Shown here piece by piece: positions 6,618 to 12,518 of a stretch of 16,332 bases of DNA. Each line of letters starts with the position of its first letter. The first letter of the stretch is position 1. The DNA comes from WHSP01 sp040905505. Lineage in GTDB: Bacteria; Gemmatimonadota; Gemmatimonadetes; Longimicrobiales; Longimicrobiaceae. Location: NCBI GenBank assembly GCA_040905505.1, contig JBBDRL010000106.1:1-16332 (forward strand), read 5' to 3'. Both the position numbers and the translations under genes were made by a program. The notes under the pieces are model-generated. The model was not told the origin of the DNA. It made no database searches and was given only the letters and a program-made list of their open reading frames with translations.

Positions 6618-7775
6618 GTGGCGCGCTTCTCGGGCTGGTTGGAGCGACATCTGACTGGTTGGCGCACCGATCCCGTCTTTCAGCAGCGCGCGCTGATCCG
6701 CGATCTGCGGCGGGGGAATCCCGAGCTGCAGGCGCTGGAGGCTGAGCGCCTGGAGGCGAGCGCGGCCTATGCCGAGTCGCGGGGTCACGAGGAGATCGAC
6801 GCGGTGCGGCGGCAGCTCGCCGGCGCGGCCAACGGGGTGGCCGGGCTGAGTCACGCGCTGTCGCGTGTGGACGATGACGCAGAGCGGCAGCGGCTGGAGG
6901 CCAAGCTCGACGACTTCCGCGGTCGAGTTGCCCAATTGGAGGCCGATCTCGCCGAGCTGACCGCCGCCAGCCCAGAGTGGCGGGCGCTGGAGGATGTGCG
7001 CGAGCGGCTCGACCGGCTGCGCAGGGCGGTCGGGTTCGACGAAGCGGTCGCCCAGCTGTCGGTGCTTCAGCGGCGGCAGGGCCGCTCCAGCGGGCGATCC
7101 GGTACCGCGTTCGAGCGAACCGCCATCGAGGCCGTGCGGCGCGTCGTCCTGCCGGCGCTCGAGAGTGACGGCGGCGCTCGGTCGCCGGTGATCCTGCGCG
7201 GGGTCGATCTCGGCGCCGCGCGCACGGAGATCGACCAGCTGGTCGTCCGCCCGGGGCCCGAACCCGACGCGCCGGTCGAAGTGCTGGCGCTCGTCGAGGC
7301 GAAGCGGAACCCGAACGACATCGCGCACGGTCTGCGGCGACGCCTGGAGAACCTCTCGTGGCTCGCCGGCTACCGGCAGGGTTACGACGCCGCGGAATAC
7401 CGGACCGCGGCCTATACGTCCGGCCACTTCGACGTCGCCGGGGTGCACGTCGAAGGCGGCGTCGAGTACCGCTTCACCCCCGAATCCTTCCGCCGCTTCC
7501 TCCCCGACCTCGAGGCCGGCGCCCTCCCGCGCGACCTGTTCCTCGTCACCCGCGACGGCCGGCTCTGGGGCATCGGCAGCGGCGGGCTCGCGCGCATCGC
7601 CCACCGCGTGGCAACGGACCTCGCCTGGGACCCCGACGATACCGACTACCTGGCCGCGCTGCTCGACTGGTGCCAGGGCCTCACCGCCCCCGTCGAGGCG
7701 CCCGACGTACTGCGGCGCTACGACGAGGATCCCGAGGGGGCGCGGCGGGTGATCGTGGTGCGGGAACAGAGCTGA
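6618..7775 (+). CDS. Coiled-coil protein with PD-(D/E)XK nuclease-like core
   Basis: The 385 residues are counted from GTG 6618. Residues about 35-155 are charged heptad-rich helices, probably a coiled coil. Residues about 162-230 read like a PD-(D/E)XK nuclease core: GTAFE (Glu166) in the first helix, TEID (Asp206), then LALVEAKRN (Glu227-x-Lys229). A C-terminal region includes DLFLVTRDGRLWGIGSGGLARI. I do not recognise a named family. The frame is open upstream to the N gap, and codons just before 6618 read LTRDHTDLRQLLAARLFDLRDL, which looks like real protein. The true start therefore probably lies further upstream or in the gap. No partner gene is adjacent, and a role in DNA processing or defence would be a guess. 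Confidence 0.75.
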   Translation: MARFSGWLERHLTGWRTDPVFQQRALIRDLRRGNPELQALEAERLEASAAYAESRGHEEIDAVRRQLAGAANGVAGLSHALSRVDDDAERQRLEAKLDDFRGRVAQLEADLAELTAASPEWRALEDVRERLDRLRRAVGFDEAVAQLSVLQRRQGRSSGRSGTAFERTAIEAVRRVVLPALESDGGARSPVILRGVDLGAARTEIDQLVVRPGPEPDAPVEVLALVEAKRNPNDIAHGLRRRLENLSWLAGYRQGYDAAEYRTAAYTSGHFDVAGVHVEGGVEYRFTPESFRRFLPDLEAGALPRDLFLVTRDGRLWGIGSGGLARIAHRVATDLAWDPDDTDYLAALLDWCQGLTAPVEAPDVLRRYDEDPEGARRVIVVREQS

Positions 7776-7858
7776 ACGCGACGGCGCTCAGTGAGGAACA
7801 ACCCGCGCCATCCGCAGGGACTTCCCCGTGCGGCGTCCGCTACCGCCAGAAGAGAAAA

Positions 7859-7888
7859 TGTGACCTCCCGGGCGCGGCGATCGTCTAA
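7859..7888 (+). promoter_or_regulatory. Putative ECF sigma promoter, operon of 7937
   Basis: TGTGAC (7859-7864), a 17-base spacer and CGTCTAA (7882-7888) lie about 50 bases before ATG 7937. Nearly the same sequence, with identical spacing, occurs at 11353-11381. A -10 of the CGTC type is typical of ECF sigma factors, and such a factor is encoded at the end of this operon. Autoregulation is inferred. Confidence 0.7.
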
Positions 7889-7936
7889 GGGCCGGAAGAC
7901 GACATTTTCGCGAACTCCGAGCCAAGGGCCAGTCGA

Positions 7937-8956
7937 ATGAACGTGACTCGCATCCTGGGAACCGTCACCCTCGCAGCCGGAGTGCTTCTCGCCGGCTGTG
8001 AATCCTTGAGCACCGCGCCCGACGCCGGGCTCGAGGCCGGCGGCAACGCGCTTCAGAGCCGGATCGTGCTGAGCAGCAGCACCAGTCAGAACCTTTCCGC
8101 CGCCCTCGTGCCGCTGGCGGCGAAGGGCGGCCCGGGCAATGGGCAGGGCCGCCCTGGAAACGGCAAGGGCGGTCCCGGCAACGGTCCGATCGACCTCAGT
8201 GAGATCGCCGGGATCAACGTCCAGATCACCGGCGTTTCGGTACACCTGACGGACGGTGCCGATGATTCGCCCGACGACGAAGAGGGCGCCGGCGCCACCA
8301 CGTCGGGCTGGCACGACCTCGAGCTGGACTTCGAGCCGGACCAGGACTGGTTCGATCTGATGGACCTGGAGACCGCGCAGCTCGCGACCGCACCGGCGGA
8401 CCTCGAGGGCGAAGTCGACATGATCCGGCTGTTCTTCGGCGACGCGCACGTCGTCTTTTCGGACGGAGGAGAACCGGAGGACCTGACGATCCCGAGCGGC
8501 AAGGTCACGATTCCGGCGTCCGGCCTCACGCTGAACCTGGGCGAGGACGTGATCCTGCTGTTCGAGCCCGGCACTTCCGTCAAGAAGATCATCCGCACCG
8601 GGAACGGGCTGAAGATGCCGCCGGTGTTCACCGTCGCGGGTCGCGGTGACGACGATTCGGATGACGGGGACGATGCGGATGACGACGAATCCGACGACTC
8701 CGACGACTCCGACGACTCGGATGACGGCACGGATGATGACGCCGAGGGCGGGAGCGACGACGATTCCGACGACGGNNNNNNNNNNNNNNNNNNNNNNNNN
8801 NNNNNNNNNNNNNNNNNNNNNNNNNNNNNNNNNNNNNNNNNNNNNNNNNNNNNNNNNNNNNNNNNNNNNNNNNNNGACGACGATTCCGACGACGGCACGA
8901 CCGGCGACACCAACGGCGGGACGGATGACGGGGAGGACGACCCTGAGGAGGTCTGA
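7937..8956 (+). CDS. DUF4382-like lipoprotein with acidic Asp/Ser tail
   Basis: This is a lipoprotein with lipobox LLAGC (Cys21). A Gly/Pro/Asn linker (GGPGNGQGRPGNGKGGPGNG, residues 64-83) precedes a domain at about 90-232 that reads like DUF4382: INVQITGVSVHL, GWHDLEL, DLMDLETAQLA, DMIRLFFGDAHVVF, IPSG and KMPPVFTV. DUF4382 has no established function. From about residue 237 the protein becomes almost pure Asp/Ser/Gly (DDSDD repeats), which could bind calcium or stay extended. The tail is interrupted by a 100-N gap (8776-8875), but the frame is the same on both sides. ATG 7937 has AAGGG upstream (7924-7928). The stop overlaps the next start (TGATG). It is the first gene of the sigma-factor operon and probably its main envelope product. 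Confidence 0.8.
   Translation: MNVTRILGTVTLAAGVLLAGCESLSTAPDAGLEAGGNALQSRIVLSSSTSQNLSAALVPLAAKGGPGNGQGRPGNGKGGPGNGPIDLSEIAGINVQITGVSVHLTDGADDSPDDEEGAGATTSGWHDLELDFEPDQDWFDLMDLETAQLATAPADLEGEVDMIRLFFGDAHVVFSDGGEPEDLTIPSGKVTIPASGLTLNLGEDVILLFEPGTSVKKIIRTGNGLKMPPVFTVAGRGDDDSDDGDDADDDESDDSDDSDDSDDGTDDDAEGGSDDDSDDXXXXXXXXXXXXXXXXXXXXXXXXXXXXXXXXXXDDDSDDGTTGDTNGGTDDGEDDPEEV
8756..8895. other. Assembly gap inside acidic repeat, identical 20-base flanks
   Basis: The 20 bases GACGACGATTCCGACGACGG occur at 8756-8775 and again at 8876-8895, around exactly 100 N (8776-8875). Both copies sit in the same codon phase, so merging them removes 40 codons and leaves the reading frame intact. The gap falls in repetitive Asp/Ser codons, where short-read assembly usually breaks. 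The true tail length is unknown. Confidence 0.85.
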
Positions 8957-9612
8957 TGAACGATGATCGTATCCATGCGTTCCTGGACGGCGAGCTCACG
9001 CGCGACGCGCTGAGCGCCGGGGAGCTTGCACGGGCGACCGAGCTGCAGCGTCACATCGACGCTGCAGCCGGCGTCGTTCGGTCGGCCCCCGTGCCGGACC
9101 TTGCGGCGCGGGTGATGGACCGGTTGCCGGAGCGGACGCCGGCCGCGTCCCCGAAGGCGAGCGCTGTGGCCGGGGCCGTGTCATGGTTGTGGGGGCGGCG
9201 CACGATCAGCTTCGAATGGCGCCCGGCGTATGCCGCCGCGGCGTCGTTCGCCCTGGTGCTGCTGTTCCTCATCGGGCTGCCCGGCGGCGATACGGCGCCG
9301 CCCCTGCCGGGGACCGCCGAGTCGGCCGGACCGCAGCCGACCATCTACGTGCAGTTCCGTCTCGACGCCCCAGGTGCGCAGCGCGTCGAGCTCGCCGGCA
9401 GCTTCACCGACTGGGCGCCCGCGCACCAGCTCCACGAGACGGGTGCCGGGGTGTGGACGGTTGTGGTCCCGCTCGAGCCGGGCGTGCACGATTACACCTT
9501 CGTGATCGACGGTGAGCGCTGGATCGTCGACCCGAACGCGCCGTCGGTCGAGGACGACTTCGGCGGGAGCAACAGCCGGCTCTTCTTGCCGGCGCCTGTT
9601 CAGGGCGTCTGA
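8956..9612 (+). CDS. Anti-sigma-like membrane protein with periplasmic CBM48-type domain
   Basis: This 218-residue protein has three parts. The N-terminal cytoplasmic part begins DDRIHAFLDGELT, as in many anti-sigma factors, but shows no HxxxCxxC zinc motif. One membrane segment lies at about 91-109 (AYAAAASFALVLLFLIGL). The C-terminus (about 129-212) is an early-set glycogen-binding domain of the CBM48/AMPK-beta type, with VELAGSFTDWAP, GVWTVVVPLEPGVHDYTFVIDG and PSVEDDFGG. With this topology the carbohydrate-type domain faces the periplasm. Given the ECF sigma gene three positions downstream, I infer a transmembrane regulator that holds the sigma factor and responds to an envelope ligand. 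GAGGAGG (8945-8951) supports the start, which overlaps the preceding stop. Sigma binding is not shown by the sequence itself. Confidence 0.8.
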   Translation: MNDDRIHAFLDGELTRDALSAGELARATELQRHIDAAAGVVRSAPVPDLAARVMDRLPERTPAASPKASAVAGAVSWLWGRRTISFEWRPAYAAAASFALVLLFLIGLPGGDTAPPLPGTAESAGPQPTIYVQFRLDAPGAQRVELAGSFTDWAPAHQLHETGAGVWTVVVPLEPGVHDYTFVIDGERWIVDPNAPSVEDDFGGSNSRLFLPAPVQGV

Positions 9613-9617
9613 GGCGA

Positions 9618-10715
9618 GTGCTTCCCTTCAGACCTCTCGTGGTATTCGCCGGTTCGCTGGTGGCGCTGCCGGCCGCCGGTCAGACGTGGACGGTCGAGGC
9701 ATCGGCGGGTGGCGCGACGCACGAGTCCGTGGCGGCCGACGTGGGCACGCACAACGCGATGCTCGGCGTCCGCTACGATGGCCTGCCATGGGCGTATGTC
9801 ACGGCGGGTATTCCGCTCGGTTCCGAGAGCGTCCCCTGGGCGTCCGTCGGCATAGGCGGGCGGCGGTTCATACCGCTGGGGCCGCTGGAAGCGGGGCTCG
9901 ACCTGGGCGCGAACGGCCACGCCTACCGGGTCTCCGACCTGGAGGCGACCGGCAGCGGCGCCACCCTCTCGGCGCTTCCCCTCCTCGCCTGGGCGGCCGG
10001 ACCCGTCCGGCTCGAGGCGTACTCGGGCGGGTTGCTGTACCACCGGCGCTTCGGGCAGGGCTCCGAGCTCGAGACCGCCACGCGCACGCTCTACGACAGC
10101 GGGACGAGCCTCGCGTTCGCGGCCCAGGGGGACCTTCTGCTGCGACTGGACGGCCGCTACCTGCGGGCAGAGGAAGGCAACTATCCCTATGTCGGCGGCA
10201 GCGTGAGCTACGGGTCCGGGCCGCTACAGGTGTGGGCTGGCGTGGGGCAGTGGCGTTTCGACAGCGGCGCCGAGACCGGCTGGGAGGCCGGCGCGCAGCT
10301 CGGACTGAACCGCGCAACGCGGGTCTTCGCCAGCTTCGCGGACGAGCCGACCGATCCGATCTACTTCAGCCTCCCCCGGCAGCGCTGGACGATCGGGATC
10401 AGCCGAACGCTCGGCAGTCCCCCGCCGTCTGCGACACCGACCGCCGTGCCCGTCGCCGCCGCGGGCGCGCTCGTCACCTTCAGCGTCCCGCTCGACCTCG
10501 CGGGCGATGCCCCCTCGATCGCCGGGGACTTCACCGACTGGGAGCCCCGGCCGATGCGGCGCGAGGGCGGCGCGTGGGTGATTCAGCTCGCCCTGGAGCC
10601 CGGCCTCCATCACTACGCCTTCATCCGGCCCGATGGAAGCTGGTTCGTACCGGAGTGGCTGCCCTCGGTCGACGACGGGTTCGGCGGCACGTCGGCCGTG
10701 ATCGTCGTCCGATGA
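9618..10715 (+). CDS. Exported beta-rich protein with C-terminal CBM48-type domain
   Basis: This 365-residue protein has a signal peptide (residues 1-21, LVALPAAG-Q). Residues about 22-275 form alternating beta strands with many Gly and aromatic residues (GVRYDGLPWAYVTAGIPLG, VGGSVSYGSGPLQVWAGVGQW), which suggests an outer-membrane barrel. The last 82 residues form a domain clearly related to that of the preceding gene: IAGDFTDWEP, GAWVIQLALEPGLHHYAFI and PSVDDGFGG. It starts with GTG 9618, five bases after the previous stop, with GAGG just upstream. Sharing one domain with the membrane regulator suggests the two see the same ligand or contact each other (inference). The barrel assignment rests on composition alone. 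Confidence 0.75.
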   Translation: MLPFRPLVVFAGSLVALPAAGQTWTVEASAGGATHESVAADVGTHNAMLGVRYDGLPWAYVTAGIPLGSESVPWASVGIGGRRFIPLGPLEAGLDLGANGHAYRVSDLEATGSGATLSALPLLAWAAGPVRLEAYSGGLLYHRRFGQGSELETATRTLYDSGTSLAFAAQGDLLLRLDGRYLRAEEGNYPYVGGSVSYGSGPLQVWAGVGQWRFDSGAETGWEAGAQLGLNRATRVFASFADEPTDPIYFSLPRQRWTIGISRTLGSPPPSATPTAVPVAAAGALVTFSVPLDLAGDAPSIAGDFTDWEPRPMRREGGAWVIQLALEPGLHHYAFIRPDGSWFVPEWLPSVDDGFGGTSAVIVVR

Positions 10716-11290
10716 GGACCGCCCCGCGCGCCGATGAGCGGACGGACGCCGAGCTCGTCGAGGGCATCCTCGCGGGGAGCCGGGAGCTCTTCACGCCGCT
10801 CTGCGAGCGCTACCAGGCGATGCTCTATCGCTACGCATTGGGCATGGTGTCGCGGCCGGATGTCGCGGCCGACCTGGCGCAGGACAGCCTGGTCAAGGCG
10901 TATACGCGCCTGGGGAGCTGCAAGCAGCCGGACCGCTTCGGCAGCTGGGTGTTCAGGATCCTCCGGAACGAGTGCCTGGATCACCTGAAGTCGCGCCGGC
11001 GCAAGGACCAGCCCCTCGACAAGGTGGCGCTATACGCCCCGGACACGGACGACCCCGAGCGGCGGCTGGAGCGTTCTGAGATGAGCCGGACCGTCTCGGT
11101 CGCGCTGCAACGCCTGCCCGAAGCGCAGCGCGAGGCTTTCCTGATGAAGCACGTCGAGGGCCTCGAGTACGACGAGATGTCCGAGATCCTCGACAGCTCG
11201 GTGAGCGCGCTCAAGATGCGGGTGAAGCGGGCGCGTGAGGCGCTCCAGGAATCGCTGCGTCGGACGGGCGAGGTGAATGAGCGTGTGTGA
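10712..11290 (+). CDS. ECF-type RNA polymerase sigma factor
   Basis: This 192-residue protein has the two-domain structure of extracytoplasmic-function sigma factors. Region 2 spans about 26-96 (ELFTPLCERYQAMLYRYALG, DVAADLAQDSLVKAY, RFGSWVFRILRNECLDHLKS). Region 4 spans about 126-178 (ALQRLPEAQREAFLMKHVEG, YDEMSEILDSSVSALKMRVKRARE). It directs RNA polymerase to promoters controlled by envelope signals. ATG 10712 overlaps the previous stop (ATGA). The frame is open far upstream, but that part is a shadow of the two preceding genes. Its position last in the operon, behind the likely anti-sigma gene, is unusual since the sigma gene normally comes first. Two matching promoter-like sites at 7859 and 11353 are probable targets. 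Confidence 0.93.
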   Translation: MRTAPRADERTDAELVEGILAGSRELFTPLCERYQAMLYRYALGMVSRPDVAADLAQDSLVKAYTRLGSCKQPDRFGSWVFRILRNECLDHLKSRRRKDQPLDKVALYAPDTDDPERRLERSEMSRTVSVALQRLPEAQREAFLMKHVEGLEYDEMSEILDSSVSALKMRVKRAREALQESLRRTGEVNERV

Positions 11291-11304
11291 CTGCGGAAAA
11301 CGGC

Positions 11305-11334
11305 AGGGAATAGGGAGCAGGGAATAGGGAATAG
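11305..11334. repeat. Heptamer tandem repeat AGGGAAT
   Basis: Four 7-base units (AGGGAAT, AGGGAGC, AGGGAAT, AGGGAAT) plus a partial unit follow the sigma-factor stop. Heptamer arrays of this type are scattered between genes in several high-GC bacteria. It lies between the operon end and the promoter of the next gene. Function unknown. Confidence 0.8.
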
Positions 11335-11352
11335 CCAGCACGGACGGATGTA

Positions 11353-11381
11353 TGTGACTTTCGAGGCGGGGCGATCGTCTT
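11353..11381 (+). promoter_or_regulatory. Putative ECF sigma promoter of the gene at 11436
   Basis: TGTGAC (11353-11358), a 17-base spacer and CGTCTT (11376-11381) repeat the site at 7859-7888 with identical spacing. The stretch GCGATCGTCT is also identical, as are other spacer bases. The start codon lies 54 bases further on, leaving room for a short leader. This links the gene at 11436 to the sigma factor encoded just upstream. Confidence 0.7.
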
Positions 11382-11435
11382 GATAGTGCAGACGATGGCG
11401 AGGTACTCGACGCATTTACCGAGAGAGACTTCCAG

Positions 11436-12203
11436 ATGAGACGGACCTACCTTCTACTCGCGCTCGCGCTCCTGCCCGCCTCGTTGGCGGGGCAGCAGGC
11501 GGGCGATCCGGGCGCGCGGATCGAGGCGGCGCTCGCGCGTGCGCAGGCCGCCGGCGTGCCGGAGGCGCTACTGCGCAATCGGATCGCGGAGGGGCAGGCG
11601 AAGGGGGTGCCCATGGAGCGTATCGCCGCCGCCGTCGAGCGCCGGGCCACGGCTCTGACGCGCGCCAGCGAGGTGATGCGCGGCACCATCGGCGCTCCCA
11701 CGAGCGCGGATCTGTCCAGCACGGCCGACGCGCTCGAAGCCGGGATCGGCGCCGAGTCCGTCGCCGAGATCGCACGCGCCAGCAGCGCGGAGGACCGGCC
11801 GGTGGCCATCGCCGTGCTGACCTATCTCCACGACCAGCAGGGGATGCCCATCGGTCAGGCGATGGCGCAGGTCCGCGCCGCGATGCAGCGGGGGTCCGAG
11901 GCGCTCCGCACGCTCCCCGCCCAGGCCGCGGCCGCGCGGGGGCGGGGGCAGGGTGGCCCGCCCGCGGGGGCCGGACCGCCCGCGGGAGTGGGCCGGGGCA
12001 ATTCCGGCGGGGGCGGGCCTCCGCAGGGGGTGCCGGGGCAGGGCCAACGACCCGGTGGCGGTGGGCCGCCGGACTCGCCGGGCTCGCCGGGCAATCCTGG
12101 CGGCGGACCGGGCGGAAATCCTGACGGCGGTCCGGGTGGAAACCCTGGCGGCGGACCGCCGGATGGGGGAGGGCCGGGGGGCGGGCCTCCGGGTGGGAGG
12201 TAG
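11436..12203 (+). CDS. Secreted helical protein with Gly/Pro-rich tail
   Basis: This 255-residue protein has a clear signal peptide (TYLLLALALLPASLAG-QQ). Residues about 25-165 are Ala-rich amphipathic helices without a motif I recognise. From about 168 to the end the sequence is almost only Gly, Pro, Asn, Asp and Arg (GGNPDGGPGG, GGGPPDGGGPGGGPPGGR), a disordered tail. The first gene of the preceding operon has a similar Gly/Pro/Asn linker, and both genes share a promoter-like motif, so they probably belong to one envelope response. GAGAGAG lies about ten bases before ATG 11436. No family name can be given; a surface or matrix protein is a guess. Confidence 0.75.
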   Translation: MRRTYLLLALALLPASLAGQQAGDPGARIEAALARAQAAGVPEALLRNRIAEGQAKGVPMERIAAAVERRATALTRASEVMRGTIGAPTSADLSSTADALEAGIGAESVAEIARASSAEDRPVAIAVLTYLHDQQGMPIGQAMAQVRAAMQRGSEALRTLPAQAAAARGRGQGGPPAGAGPPAGVGRGNSGGGGPPQGVPGQGQRPGGGGPPDSPGSPGNPGGGPGGNPDGGPGGNPGGGPPDGGGPGGGPPGGR

Positions 12204-12264
12204 AACGGCAATTTGAAGCTTGGATGGAACCGCACACGGCGAGAGGCGGCGGAAACTCCGCCCG

Positions 12265-12300
12265 GAATTCAAAGCTCGAAGTTCAAAATTCGAAATTCGA
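12265..12300. repeat. AT-rich dispersed motif, copy 2
   Basis: This AT-rich stretch (AATTCAAAGCTCGAAGTTCA, then AAATTCGAAATTCG) sits in the 132-base interval before the small membrane protein gene. Its reverse complement nearly matches the motif at 5004-5033. A short hairpin, GGCGG-AAACT-CCGCC (12248-12262), lies just before it but has no T tract. Confidence 0.5.
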
Positions 12301-12335
12301 GGCGGCGGCACAAAGCTTGACCTTGCCGCTGGGCC

Positions 12336-12518
12336 ATGACTGAAAGACGACTCGCGACCTTCATCGCAATCCTCGTCGCCGCCTCGATCGCGGTTCCCTT
12401 CACGCTGCTCTCCGGTGTCCCCCGCCTCTCCGGCGCATTCCTCTTCTGGACGATCTTCGCACTCGTCGTCATCTCCCTGATCTTCGTCGCCACGGCGGGG
12501 TGGAAGCGCGAGCGATGA
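12336..12518 (+). CDS. Small two-TM protein coupled to symporter
   Basis: This 60-residue protein has two hydrophobic segments, about 8-25 (TFIAILVAASIAVPFTLL) and 34-54 (GAFLFWTIFALVVISLIFVA), and a basic end (WKRER). The stop overlaps the start of the sodium:solute symporter gene (ATGA). Small two-TM proteins (for example DUF3311 or the YhdT type) often precede such symporters, and this one probably assists the transporter. The exact family cannot be fixed by eye. Confidence 0.75.
   Translation: MTERRLATFIAILVAASIAVPFTLLSGVPRLSGAFLFWTIFALVVISLIFVATAGWKRER

Noticed and set aside
9512..10711. Long open frame upstream of and in phase with the sigma factor (would make a 592-residue protein)
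   Set aside because: It is a shadow of the two preceding genes. The translation is Arg/Ala/Gly-rich without fold, while the overlapping frames have signal peptide, domains and good starts. The sigma domain begins only after ATG 10712.
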